A stretch of 64,000 bases of DNA from a bacterium (GCA_024742755.1 JANSXW010000004.1:32666-96665), one strand, 5' to 3'; shown: positions 50,563 to 59,591, numbered from the stretch's first letter. A program made the numbers and translations. The notes: generated by a model from the letters alone, not told the origin.

Positions 50563-52986
50563 TCAACGCACCACCACCTTCTCCACCCGCATCCCCGTTT
50601 CCATCCGCGCCCGTAGGGTGTAAAGCCCCGCCGGCAGACCGCTCAAATCCAGCGTATGCTGCTCAGAGAATGGGCCCTGCGCGCGGCGTACAGACTGTCC
50701 GGTGCTGTTCCAGACTTCCAGTTGTTCCACCTGCTGTCCGGGGAATTGTACGTGGAGCTGCCCGGTGGTGGGGTTGGGGAAGAGGTTGAGGGGAGCGATT
50801 TGTACATTATCGTTGAGAACCGGCTGTTCTTCTGTGAAAAAAGTCCTGGTATTGGCACCGAGAGAAATGTAAGTCCCGTCAAACTTAATGCCCCAAGGGT
50901 TTTTAATGCGGAATTCTACCTGATCTCCGGGAAGGTCTTCCTCGGGAAGGAGGCTTAAAAAAACCTTTATGATTTCACCGGAAAGGGGTACCGACTCGTC
51001 CGGGCGTGCTACTGCAATATCTATCGCGCCCTCTTCAATTCGTTCCCGGTAAAATAAGGTCCGGTCGGGCTCAGTCCTAATTGGGAAGAAATCCTCATCC
51101 AGATAAAAGGTTGAAATATTCTTTATATAGCCGGTGTCAAATTCCAGTGTGAAAGCCAGCCCGGCAAGCCCGGGAATTTCCCGCAAGTCAATGTTTAAAT
51201 TGTTGGCTAGTTGATTAACTTGACTGAATACATTACGCCAGGGCGGAGCGTGACCGAATCCCTTAATAAAGAGGTCGGGGCCGGAGGGATAGTCGGGGGC
51301 AGGCGGAACATACCCAGATAAAGCCTCTCCAAGATTTAGCCCGCAAACACGGGCGTCCTGCAAATCGATAGTGCCATCGCCATTGGCATCAGCGTGCTTA
51401 AGGTTTTGTCCCGAAACCTGTGTCCCCGACCAGGGAGCTGCGGGCTGAGGTGCCCAGAAGAATCCGCTGCGCTCCGGGCCCATAGTGCCCTGCCAGGCAG
51501 CAATAGGGAGCAAGTCGTATTGATTAACAATACCATCTTTATTTGTGTCTCCGGGCCAGACACAGTCCGCTTCGCAAATCTGCTGTTCACATGCTGCTGC
51601 GAACCGGTCGGCATAACCTTCGTGCAACGTCTCAAGCTGCCCGTACATTGCGTTGACATTTTCCAGGTGGTTAAACCCAGGCTCCCTTACATACAACCGG
51701 GCAGTATGTACTTGCTTAGCTTCTCCTGGTGCCAGGCTTCCGAGCCAGGTACTGCCTACACCTTTGAAGTTGGAATAATCGTTGTAGATGGTTTCGGATC
51801 TCATAGACCATTCAGAAAGATTGTTGGGGTTCCCGTAGAAAGCAAAACTGGTAATCGGTTCAGTATCCCCATAGCCATCGCCGATAGCTGTAAGAGGTGT
51901 GCCGTCCCTCCATCGGGCTGTCATATAGTTGAAGCAGTGTTGTGATTTTTTGGGCCTCGATTTTTCAGAATGCTTATTGAGATTATGATAAGTAAACGAT
52001 GTCAAAGGGTGGCTTAGAAATACTGTCGCTAATACGGGTGGATTCTCCCCAAAGCCGGGTTTTTGACTTTGGCCACACTCCAAGGGCTGAGTATTTTGCC
52101 AGTCATAGGTAAAAAATGCATGATGGTCAGGTGAGGACCCGACATATTCAACTTGAGAGCAGCCGATGTTAAAAGAATCGAAAATTGCAAGATGCATTGA
52201 ATCCAGTGTAGTAAGGCTGCGATTAATGACCTTAAAGTCAACAAAAATAGTCCGATCCAATGCAGTCCCTCCACAGCCAAGGGTCCAAACCGTACGCTGT
52301 ACCTCCATATTCATGGGTGGTGTATCTACAATACTGGATTGTCCCTGAGCATCGTTAAAGACCGTCCAGATGATTTGAGAGGGGATCGCTTCTGTAGCCT
52401 CAACAGCAGGGTAGTCTCCTTCCATAGGCTCATACCATCCATCTTCATCAAGGTCAGCAAATGGGGCAAGCCCATTTTCATCTTCTGGCAGCTCAAAGCC
52501 AAACTGCTCCAAAAAATGCGGATTGCCCCGCGCCGGCCATTGTAAAATAGCATCAATAGGTTCGTCAATAATGCCGTTGTCCTCAAAATCAGCAATATGT
52601 GCCATTATGTCCATGCCCCTGACACTCCAAAGCCGGTCCCACTGTGCACAAAAAGCAGAATCAAGTGGTCCATCGCCTTGGGGAAGAGGCCCCGGATGAT
52701 AGCCGTGTTGCCCGTTTCTTCTTCCAAAAGTTTGGGCTGCTACACGGAGGTGCCCATCGGGTGTTTTCCCACCTAGCCAAAGAGCTTCGGACTCCAGAGG
52801 GCTAGCCTGATTAAGCAGTGCGGCATCGTAGAATTTAGAACCCCAAAATCCATCTCCGCCGCTTTTTATCATAGCCTGCATCTCATTCCCAAATAGAAAG
52901 GCCTCAGCCTCCGGCGGGGCACACTGCGCCCGCACAAAAGCAGGCAACATAAGCCCAAACAACAACAAACTATAAATTCTCATCAT
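50563..52986 (-). CDS. Large secreted T9SS protein with dockerin-like repeats (paralogue 1)
   Basis: About 807 residues from the ATG at 52986, or 813 from 53004. A signal peptide (MMRIYSLLLFGLMLPAFVRAQ) is followed by a long surface region that begins APPEAEAFLFGNEMQAMIKSG. At about residue 490-560 there are two dockerin-like calcium loops: GDTNKDGIVNQYDLLPIA and ADANGDGTIDLQDARV. The last 70 residues are a T9SS type A sorting domain (PNPTTGQLHVQFPGQQVEQLEV). It is adjacent to a paralogue of the same size, 24 bases away in the same direction. The function is unknown; surface or extracellular. Confidence 0.85.
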   Translation of the reverse strand: MMRIYSLLLFGLMLPAFVRAQCAPPEAEAFLFGNEMQAMIKSGGDGFWGSKFYDAALLNQASPLESEALWLGGKTPDGHLRVAAQTFGRRNGQHGYHPGPLPQGDGPLDSAFCAQWDRLWSVRGMDIMAHIADFEDNGIIDEPIDAILQWPARGNPHFLEQFGFELPEDENGLAPFADLDEDGWYEPMEGDYPAVEATEAIPSQIIWTVFNDAQGQSSIVDTPPMNMEVQRTVWTLGCGGTALDRTIFVDFKVINRSLTTLDSMHLAIFDSFNIGCSQVEYVGSSPDHHAFFTYDWQNTQPLECGQSQKPGFGENPPVLATVFLSHPLTSFTYHNLNKHSEKSRPKKSQHCFNYMTARWRDGTPLTAIGDGYGDTEPITSFAFYGNPNNLSEWSMRSETIYNDYSNFKGVGSTWLGSLAPGEAKQVHTARLYVREPGFNHLENVNAMYGQLETLHEGYADRFAAACEQQICEADCVWPGDTNKDGIVNQYDLLPIAAWQGTMGPERSGFFWAPQPAAPWSGTQVSGQNLKHADANGDGTIDLQDARVCGLNLGEALSGYVPPAPDYPSGPDLFIKGFGHAPPWRNVFSQVNQLANNLNIDLREIPGLAGLAFTLEFDTGYIKNISTFYLDEDFFPIRTEPDRTLFYRERIEEGAIDIAVARPDESVPLSGEIIKVFLSLLPEEDLPGDQVEFRIKNPWGIKFDGTYISLGANTRTFFTEEQPVLNDNVQIAPLNLFPNPTTGQLHVQFPGQQVEQLEVWNSTGQSVRRAQGPFSEQHTLDLSGLPAGLYTLRARMETGMRVEKVVVR
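50568..50781. repeat. Direct repeat copy 1 encoding the sorting domain
   Basis: A 214-base stretch at the 3' end of the first paralogue that matches 53019-53232 with only 5 differences and no gaps. The rest of the two genes is far less similar. It covers the T9SS sorting domain. Confidence 0.9.
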
Positions 52987-53010
52987 GCAAAGCTTATCGG
53001 TCATCGTAAA

Positions 53011-55419
53011 TCAAGGCTGCACCACCACCTTCTCCACCCGCATCCCCGTTTCCATCCGCGCCCGTAGGGTGTAAAGCCCCGCCGGCAGACCGCTCAGATC
53101 CAGCGTATGCTGCTCAGGGAAGGGGCCCTGCGCGCGGCGTACAGCCTGTCCGGTGCTGTTCCAGACTTCCAGTTGTTCCACCTGCTGCCCGGGGAATTGT
53201 ACGTGGAGCTGCCCGGTGGTGGGGTTGGGGAAAACCTGAAGCTGCTTTTTCTCCAGAACCTCATCCGTATCCACAAAGACTCCGTCAAAGGTAACAGGCA
53301 CAGTCATGCCTCCAATCGGGATCAGGCTGCCATCTTCCCGCACCGCAACGATGTCGCGGAAGCGCAGATAGGTGGTGTCTGACGGGACGGGGATATCGAA
53401 AAACTCCCGGGCCCGCAGCGTAAACATTTCGTAAGAGGTGGCACTTTCGATGAGCGCACCGGACGCCATTTTAAACCGGGCAAAACCCATAAGCCCTTCT
53501 GCGTTCAGGGGCATCCGCGCGTGCAGTTCTGAGGAAGTGCCCGAAATGCCGGTCCCGGCATTTGTGACGCCATCAAAGTAGCGGGTGTCAAATTCGAGGG
53601 CGAAGGATAGCCCTTTGAGGTCGGGTACCTCCGCCAGTGAGATGCGGGTGAAGATGCTCTGCCCTTCTGTTACATCGGTAAACCCATTAGGAAAAACTGA
53701 GGCAACCTGCAATTCCGGCCCTTCCACGTAAGTCGGGCTTTCCACATAGTCGGGCCGCCGCAGATTGTAGTTGAGGCGGGTAACTTCCACATCAGCGGTG
53801 TCAATGGTGCCATTTCCATCGGTATCGGCATGTTTGACCAAATCGCTGGACCAGTCATCAGCTGTTTTGGGGCCCCAGAACAACCCACCGCCGCGGGCAG
53901 GGCCGGTGGCCGTCGCGTTCAGCCCGATAGCCAGCAGGTCCTCCTGATTGGCAATACCATCGGCATTGGCATCCCCGGGCCATACGCAGTCGGCTGTGCA
54001 AAGCGGTTGTTGAGAACAGGCGTTTTCAAAGCCGTTGTCGTAAGCCTCCTGCAGGGCATCGAGCTCGCCGTACATGGCGGAGACGTTTTCGAGAAAGTCA
54101 TTGCCGGGCACACGGGTGTAGAGACGGGCGGTGGCGATGGATACTGATTCGTTGGGGCCCAAATAACCCAGGTTAACACTCCCTACACCACGGCGGTCGC
54201 CTATGGTAAACTGTTCCGTGAACATAGACCAGTCTTCTGGTTCATTGGGGTCGCCGGAGAAGGCAAAGGTCGTTTCCGCCCCATCGGTCATATAGCCACT
54301 GCCAGCTGCGGTAAGAGGCGTACCGTCTCTCCATCGTCCGGTCATATAGTGATAAAACTCCAGTGTAGTACTTGGAAAGCCTGTAGCCGGAGGTCCTTGG
54401 GCTATTCCGCCATCAAAATGAATATAGGAGGAAAGATCGTGGCTTAGCATAACAGTGGATTGAACAGGAGGGTCCTCACCAAAACTGGCTACACCCTGTG
54501 GACAAGGCGTCTGATCTGCAAAACTATTATTGTAAACGTAAAAGGCATTTTGCTCCGGAGCAGATCCCAGCAGGTCATCGGTATAGCAACCCAGGTCAAA
54601 ATCGGTCCAGATGGAGAACTGCAAAGAATCCAGCGGTTCCACTCCACGGTTGATGAGTTGGTACTGTATAAAAACCGTCCGGTCCAGGACACTGCCCCCA
54701 CAACTGACGGCCCAGGAGGTCCGCTGTATCTCCATGTTCAGCGGATCGCCGGAACTCTGCCCGGGGACATCGCCAGCATCATTGAATACACTCCAAATGA
54801 TCTGCTCAGGCGTCACCGCCACCTCCTCCAGGGCCGGGTAGTCGCCAGCCATGGGGTCGTATAGCCCATCGCCATCGGTATCGGCAAAGGGCGCGAGCCC
54901 GTGCTCATCATTGGGGAGGGAGAAGCCGAAAGCCTCCTCGAAGTAAGGATTGCCCTTGCCCGGCCATTCCAGGATAGCGGTCAGGGGAGCGTCAATAGTA
55001 CCGTTGTCTTCAAAGTCGGCAATGTGGGCTTCAATCTCGTGCCGGCGCACACTCCAGGTACGGTCCCAGTTGATACAGGCATCGGCATCAATGGTGCCGC
55101 CATCAGGCAGGGGCCCCGGGAAGTAATCGCTTTCTCCACTGGCTCTGCCGTAGGTTTGAGCTGATACTTTCAGATTGCCGGCAGGGTCAACTCCCCCCAG
55201 CCAAAGGCCTTCCGCAAAAATAGTACTGGGCATGCCAGGAGCGCTTGTAATGCGAAATCGCGCATCGTTGCCATCCCAAAACAGGTCGCCACCGGTCGTA
55301 ATCCGGGCTTGTATCTCATTGCCAAATAAGTCGGTCATATTTTCAGGCGGCTCGCACTGTGCAATCAGTAGGTGCTGCAAGCCTAAGGCGGTAATCAGTA
55401 GAAGTATCCGAGTCTGCAT
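53011..55419 (-). CDS. Large secreted T9SS protein with dockerin-like repeats (paralogue 2)
   Basis: An 802-residue protein with signal peptide (MQTRILLLITALGLQHLLIAQ) and the same architecture as the gene at 50563: the start CEPPENMTDLFGNEIQARITTGG, the WLGGVDPAGNLKVSAQTYG segment, the IADFEDNGTIDAPLTAILEWPG segment, two dockerin-like loops (GDANADGIANQEDLLAIG and ADTDGNGTIDTADVEV), and a T9SS type A domain. The two proteins share the pattern over their full length but only the last about 70 residues are nearly identical. It is the upstream member of the tandem pair. The role is unknown. Confidence 0.87.
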   Translation of the reverse strand: MQTRILLLITALGLQHLLIAQCEPPENMTDLFGNEIQARITTGGDLFWDGNDARFRITSAPGMPSTIFAEGLWLGGVDPAGNLKVSAQTYGRASGESDYFPGPLPDGGTIDADACINWDRTWSVRRHEIEAHIADFEDNGTIDAPLTAILEWPGKGNPYFEEAFGFSLPNDEHGLAPFADTDGDGLYDPMAGDYPALEEVAVTPEQIIWSVFNDAGDVPGQSSGDPLNMEIQRTSWAVSCGGSVLDRTVFIQYQLINRGVEPLDSLQFSIWTDFDLGCYTDDLLGSAPEQNAFYVYNNSFADQTPCPQGVASFGEDPPVQSTVMLSHDLSSYIHFDGGIAQGPPATGFPSTTLEFYHYMTGRWRDGTPLTAAGSGYMTDGAETTFAFSGDPNEPEDWSMFTEQFTIGDRRGVGSVNLGYLGPNESVSIATARLYTRVPGNDFLENVSAMYGELDALQEAYDNGFENACSQQPLCTADCVWPGDANADGIANQEDLLAIGLNATATGPARGGGLFWGPKTADDWSSDLVKHADTDGNGTIDTADVEVTRLNYNLRRPDYVESPTYVEGPELQVASVFPNGFTDVTEGQSIFTRISLAEVPDLKGLSFALEFDTRYFDGVTNAGTGISGTSSELHARMPLNAEGLMGFARFKMASGALIESATSYEMFTLRAREFFDIPVPSDTTYLRFRDIVAVREDGSLIPIGGMTVPVTFDGVFVDTDEVLEKKQLQVFPNPTTGQLHVQFPGQQVEQLEVWNSTGQAVRRAQGPFPEQHTLDLSGLPAGLYTLRARMETGMRVEKVVVQP
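53019..53232. repeat. Direct repeat copy 2 encoding the sorting domain
   Basis: The partner of 50568-50781, 214 bases with 5 differences, coding for the T9SS sorting domain at the end of the second paralogue. Confidence 0.9.
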
Positions 55420-55674
55420 ACGCTATTTTTTTGATGTAAACACCAATATTGTGGTTTTCCAATCAACATGCCAGCCGTAATGAGTGAGTGCCCCTCTTAA
55501 TCGGCTGAATGCGCTTTATCAGGGTGTCAGTATCACTTTTTGGTTGGGCAATTGCCTCTGACTTTCCACCTAAAAGATACGGGTTTTTCAGGACAAACTG
55601 ACAATGTGAAGTTGTGAAACCGTATTTTGACTCCGTGTGTACAATCCCTCAATGTACGAGCAACGCAATTTTCC

Positions 55675-55682
55675 TACCTTCG
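55675..55682 (+). promoter_or_regulatory. -7-like element for hisF
   Basis: TACCTTCG, one base off TAnnTTTG, 19 bases before the ATG at 55702. The gap 55420-55674 holds no gene. hisF-hisIE thus appears to have its own promoter. Confidence 0.4.
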
Positions 55683-55701
55683 CGGAAAGTAACGTTTTCA
55701 C

Positions 55702-56457
55702 ATGCTAGCCAAACGCATCATACCTTGCCTGGATATCAAGGACGGGCGCACCGTCAAAGGCGTCAATTTCGTCAACCTGCGCGATGCTGGGGACCCCGTG
55801 GAACTGGGCGCGCTCTACAGTGAGCAGGGAGCCGACGAACTGGTCTTTCTCGATATCACCGCCACCCACGAAAAGCGCAAAACCCTGGCCGCACTGGCCC
55901 ACGATATCGCTGAGCACCTGAGCATCCCCTTCACCATCGGCGGGGGCATCCGGTCCGTTGAGGATGTGGATGTCCTCCTGGCCTCCGGGGCAGACAAGAT
56001 TTCCATCAATTCGGCCGCAGTGCGCAACCCGCAGCTGATTGAGGACCTCGCGAAGCGCTTCGGTAGTCAGTTTGTCGTCGTCGCCGTAGACGCCAAATCC
56101 ATTGACGGCGACTGGTTTGTCCACCTCAACGGGGGACGGCTCGCTACGGAGGTGCGGCTGCTCGATTGGGTAAAAGAAGCCGAAGACCGGGGGGCGGGCG
56201 AAATCCTCTTCACCTCCATGAACCACGATGGCACTAAGAATGGCTTTGCCAACGATATCACCGCCCGGGTATCCGACACGGTTTCCATTCCGGTCATTGC
56301 CTCAGGCGGTGCCGGGAACATGGAGCACTTCTACGATGTTTTCACGGAAGGCAAAGCCGATGCCGGACTGGCAGCCAGTATTTTTCACTTTCGTGAAATC
56401 GGCATTACCGACCTGAAGTCCTATCTTCGGGATAAGGGCGTAACGGTGCGGCTTTAA
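55702..56457 (+). CDS. hisF: Imidazole glycerol phosphate synthase, cyclase subunit
   Basis: The cyclase half of the HisH-HisF complex, which closes the imidazole ring using ammonia from HisH. The 251-residue TIM barrel has the catalytic Asp in [14 protein letters not shown] (Asp11) and Asp in [12 protein letters not shown] (near residues 172-183). Phosphate loops are [11 protein letters not shown] (near 80-91) and [11 protein letters not shown] (near 200-211). It is 26 bases from hisIE. Its glutaminase partner hisH is in the hisB-hisH-hisA operon 39 kb away. Confidence 0.97.
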   Translation: MLAKRIIPCLDIKDGRTVKGVNFVNLRDAGDPVELGALYSEQGADELVFLDITATHEKRKTLAALAHDIAEHLSIPFTIGGGIRSVEDVDVLLASGADKISINSAAVRNPQLIEDLAKRFGSQFVVVAVDAKSIDGDWFVHLNGGRLATEVRLLDWVKEAEDRGAGEILFTSMNHDGTKNGFANDITARVSDTVSIPVIASGGAGNMEHFYDVFTEGKADAGLAASIFHFREIGITDLKSYLRDKGVTVRL

Positions 56458-56483
56458 AACATTCACCTCAAAGACAATCAACG

Positions 56484-57089
56484 ATGGCTGTAGATCCAAC
56501 CACCATAGATTTTAAGAAAGGCGATGGCCTCGTGCCCGCTATCGTACAGGATGCCACTACCGGACGGGTGCTCATGCAGGGGTATATGAATGAGCAGGCG
56601 CTGCAGAAAACCCTGGATACGAAGCAGGTCACCTTCTTCAGCCGTAGCAAAAACCGGTTGTGGACCAAAGGTGAAACTTCCGGGAATATCTTGGCGCTCG
56701 TTGAGATCAAAGCGGATTGTGATCAGGACTCCCTGTTGGTCTATGCCCACCCGGCGGGCCCGGTCTGCCACAAGGGCACCGATACCTGCTGGGCGGAAGA
56801 CAACTACCCGGCGGGCTTCCTCGGGCACCTGGAGTCCGTCATTCAAAGCCGAAAAAATGCCGACCCTGATACTTCTTACACCGCCCGCCTTTTTGCACGC
56901 GGCATGAATAAAGTCGCCCAAAAAGTAGGGGAGGAGGCCGTGGAGCTCGTCATCGAAGCGAAGGACGATAACGAAGCGCTTTTCCTCAACGAGGCAGCCG
57001 ACCTGATGTACCACTACCTGGTCTTACTGGCTGCCAAGGGCTACGAGCTAAAGGATGTACTGAAAGTGCTGGAGGAGCGGCACCGGTAG
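56484..57089 (+). CDS. hisIE: Bifunctional phosphoribosyl-AMP cyclohydrolase / phosphoribosyl-ATP diphosphatase
   Basis: Two early histidine steps in one 201-residue protein. The N-terminal cyclohydrolase (about 1-110) carries KADCDQDSLLVYAHP and VCHKGTDTCW, with Zn-binding Cys. The C-terminal pyrophosphohydrolase (about 115-201) carries KVAQKVGEEAVELVIEAK and NEAADLMYHYLVLLAAKG, a MazG-like helical site. It is the second gene of the hisF-hisIE pair and its stop lies 3 bases from the convergent mtnA. Confidence 0.96.
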   Translation: MAVDPTTIDFKKGDGLVPAIVQDATTGRVLMQGYMNEQALQKTLDTKQVTFFSRSKNRLWTKGETSGNILALVEIKADCDQDSLLVYAHPAGPVCHKGTDTCWAEDNYPAGFLGHLESVIQSRKNADPDTSYTARLFARGMNKVAQKVGEEAVELVIEAKDDNEALFLNEAADLMYHYLVLLAAKGYELKDVLKVLEERHR

Positions 57090-57091
57090 CA

Positions 57092-58216
57092 TCAGGCAGG
57101 CTTCGGGAGGCTAAACTCCGGGAACATACGCATAATGCTTTCTTCCGTAGCGTCACAAATACCCCGCTCCGTAATCAGCCCTGAGACCAGCCGCGCCGGC
57201 GTTACATCAAAGGCGTAGTTAGCTGCCGGGCTATCCACCGGCGTGAGCAGGACTTTGAAGACTTTTCCGTTGCGCATCCCCTGAATGTAGCGCACTTCCT
57301 CCGCAGAGCGTTCCTCAATCGGAATTTCCTGTACGCCGTCCAATACTTCAAAGTCGAAGGTGGAAGAGGGGAGGGCAACGTAAAAGGGGACGTCATTGTC
57401 TTTGGCTGCCAAAGCCTTGAGATAAGTGCCGATTTTATTGGCCACATCGCCCTGCCGGGTGGTGCGGTCGCTGCCTACGAGGACGAGGTCGACCTGCCCG
57501 TGCTGCATGAGGTGCCCACCGGTATTATCGGCAATTACCGTATGTGGTACGCCGTGCTGCAGCAGCTCAAAGGCAGTAATGCGGGCGCCCTGATTGCGGG
57601 GCCGGGTTTCATCCACCCAAACATGCACCGGGATGCCGGCATCGTGGGCGGCATAAATGGGCGCCGTGGCCGTGCCGTGGTCGATACAGGCGATCCAGCC
57701 GGCATTGCAGTGGGTGAGAATGTTGACAGGCGCCCCGTTTTTCCGCTTGCTGATGGCTTCGATAAGTGGCAGGCCATATTGACCGATGAGGCGGCAGTGC
57801 TCCACACTTTCTTCGGTGATATCCCGGGCGGCCTGCAGCGCAGCGGCGGTCTTGCCTTCCAAATCAGCATGGGCGTCTGTTTTTTGCAAACTATAGCGGA
57901 TCGCATAGGCTAGGTTGACCGCCGTGGGGCGGGTCTGCAGCAGGGTGTCGGCGGCTTTGCGGATGTATTTGGGCAGGCGGCGCTTATCCGACGGAGCCTC
58001 AAGCATAGCGCTGTAAAGCCCGTAGGCAGCGGTGGCACCAATGAGCGGCGCGCCCCGTACGTGCATATCTTTGATGGCTTTCGCAAAATCGCTGAGCCGC
58101 CGCAGGTCTTCAATAATCAGCTGATGGGGCAGGTGGCGCTGATCAATAATCTGAATAACGCCGGGCTCATCTGCTTTTTCCCAGATCGTACGGAAGTGTT
58201 GGCCATCAATTTTCAT
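57092..58216 (-). CDS. mtnA: S-methyl-5-thioribose-1-phosphate isomerase
   Basis: Converts methylthioribose-1-phosphate to methylthioribulose-1-phosphate in methionine salvage. It has 374 residues from the ATG at 58216; an in-frame ATG at 58255 has no homologous sequence. Motifs: RGAPLIGATAAYG (near residues 50-62), LTHCNAGWIAC with the catalytic Cys (near 158-168), and VLVGSDRTTRQGDVANKIGTY with the Asp (near 239-259). The C-terminal segment ITERGICDATEESI is typical. No other methionine-salvage gene is beside it. Confidence 0.96.
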   Translation of the reverse strand: MKIDGQHFRTIWEKADEPGVIQIIDQRHLPHQLIIEDLRRLSDFAKAIKDMHVRGAPLIGATAAYGLYSAMLEAPSDKRRLPKYIRKAADTLLQTRPTAVNLAYAIRYSLQKTDAHADLEGKTAAALQAARDITEESVEHCRLIGQYGLPLIEAISKRKNGAPVNILTHCNAGWIACIDHGTATAPIYAAHDAGIPVHVWVDETRPRNQGARITAFELLQHGVPHTVIADNTGGHLMQHGQVDLVLVGSDRTTRQGDVANKIGTYLKALAAKDNDVPFYVALPSSTFDFEVLDGVQEIPIEERSAEEVRYIQGMRNGKVFKVLLTPVDSPAANYAFDVTPARLVSGLITERGICDATEESIMRMFPEFSLPKPA

Positions 58217-58295
58217 ATCGGAGGAGATTTTGCGAGCCCTGAAAATAGGGCGCATTGGTCAAAATCCTGACTTCTCAGTAAAAATTGATGTAGAT

Positions 58296-58502
58296 TTAAT
58301 ACAGGAGGCTATCCGCCTGATAGATGGCTGCAGGGGCTTTTGCCGCATCACTGCCACTGAGCAATGGGGAAGGAGAAGCCGCAACACCATAGGCCTGTTG
58401 GCTGAACCCATTATTGTAGTTCAGGCAGCTGAAATGTCCCAATTGCAGGTCCTTCTTCAGTTCCGTCTCTGAATCTAAGGCTGTAATGGGAGCTTGCTCT
58501 AC
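58296..58502 (-). other. In-frame open tail after the membrane-paralogue stop codon
   Basis: Directly after the TAG stop of the gene at 58503, in the same frame, 68 sense codons follow without interruption before a TAA at 58296. The predicted residues look protein-like (ETELKKDLQLGHFSCLNYNNG, later AAKAPAAIYQADSLLY) but contain no start codon other than an internal TTG. It could be a fossil extension, a read-through tail or chance. The rest of the gap (58217-58295) shows nothing. Confidence 0.3.
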
Positions 58503-59006
58503 CTACATCTTGCCCGCCTTAATGAGATTGCTGATACCCTTAATGAGCAGATACCCCGGAGGGATAATAAAAATCAAAATAGGCAAGATAAACGTGGTGC
58601 CGGAGCCCATAAATGCGATCCAAATTCCGGCATACAGGCTGGCAAAGCCCACCGGAATAATGCCTAAGAGCTGAAAGAGCCCTATTCTGGCAAGTCTTTC
58701 GGCTCCCCTGAACGCTATTCGGCGCTGCCGGGCTTCCCGCCGTATCTGCCGGCGTTCCTTGACCAGCCCGGTGGCATACCGGATTTCCCGTATTTGGCCA
58801 GGCGCAATTTTGCTCCTGCGGGTATCCCGGCAATACTGAACGATAAATGTGTCTGCGGCAAAGTCCACGATTTGGACTTGCATCTCCATGCCGTTGTTCA
58901 TTACAAAGGTATCGCATCTCAGCGTATCTGCGGGCCAGTGAATCGCAGCTGCGCTGAGGTGGAGGGTGAGCATGGCAAGTAGTAATGTCAGGGCAAAATT
59001 TTTCAT
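58503..59006 (-). CDS. Tandem paralogue A: signal peptide, IQYC-x-D motif, C-terminal membrane segments
   Basis: A 167-residue protein from the ATG at 59006 (MKNFALTLLLAMLTLHLSAAA, a signal peptide). The soluble part has TLRCDTFVMNNGMEMQVQIVD, then FIVQYCRDTRRSKIAPGQIREIRYATGLVKERRQIRREARQR, i.e. a small beta domain followed by a basic linker. Two hydrophobic segments end it (about 112-130 and 133-155). It is clearly related to the neighbour at 59076. The family is unknown. The basic tail may face the cytoplasm with the beta domain outside, or the reverse. Confidence 0.75.
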   Translation of the reverse strand: MKNFALTLLLAMLTLHLSAAAIHWPADTLRCDTFVMNNGMEMQVQIVDFAADTFIVQYCRDTRRSKIAPGQIREIRYATGLVKERRQIRREARQRRIAFRGAERLARIGLFQLLGIIPVGFASLYAGIWIAFMGSGTTFILPILIFIIPPGYLLIKGISNLIKAGKM

Positions 59007-59075
59007 AGGGGCTTTTGCACTTATATTGCAGTTGCCACTGATGATCCGCAATGATGAAAGTCAGCAAAATGGTTG

Positions 59076-59591
59076 CTACCCGCTCCGGCGCCTACGGAAT
59101 AACTGGCTTACGCCCTTTACAATTCGGTATAGCCCCCTGACCAGGAAAAAGACGGCAAAGACTGCTGCGATGATCAGAATGGGAAAGCCCAGCCATGAGT
59201 TGTAGCCCCCTAGTACGATTGCACCCAGAAAAAGGCCCGATGCTCCAATCAGGCCTGACCACAGGAGTTGCAGGAAACCGCTCAGTATGGTATTTATAGC
59301 CGGGGTTTGGGGCCAGGCTTCATGCCGGATCTCTTTGCGGGTTTTTACGGTTCCGTTGGCATAACGGATCCGTCGTATCTTACTAACGTGAATGCGGCTC
59401 TTTCTTCCATCCTTGCAATACTGAATGACGTAGGCTTTTTCCTCCAGTTTGATGACTTTTGCATAAAGTTCAAAGCCTTCTTTCAATTCTACCGTGTCAC
59501 AACGGGCAGTGTCAGGGAAAATGGGCAGTGCGCTTGCCTGAACCTGGCAGGTAAGGCCGAGGGTGAAAATGAGAATGGCTAGGGTTTTCAT
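59076..59591 (-). CDS. Tandem paralogue B: signal peptide, IQYC-x-D motif, C-terminal membrane segments
   Basis: A 171-residue protein from the ATG at 59591 (MKTLAILIFTLGLTCQVQA). It shares with its neighbour the order: CDTVELKEGFELYAKVIK, YVIQYCKDGRKSRIHVSKIRRIRYANGTVKTRKEIRHEA, two hydrophobic segments, and a basic end (LFRRRRSG). The identical residues cluster in the QYC-x-D-x-R-x-S-x-I and IRRIRYA-x-G-x-VK parts. 70 bases separate it from the paralogue downstream. A longer in-frame version to 59684 would be inside trkH and is rejected. Confidence 0.75.
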   Translation of the reverse strand: MKTLAILIFTLGLTCQVQASALPIFPDTARCDTVELKEGFELYAKVIKLEEKAYVIQYCKDGRKSRIHVSKIRRIRYANGTVKTRKEIRHEAWPQTPAINTILSGFLQLLWSGLIGASGLFLGAIVLGGYNSWLGFPILIIAAVFAVFFLVRGLYRIVKGVSQLFRRRRSG

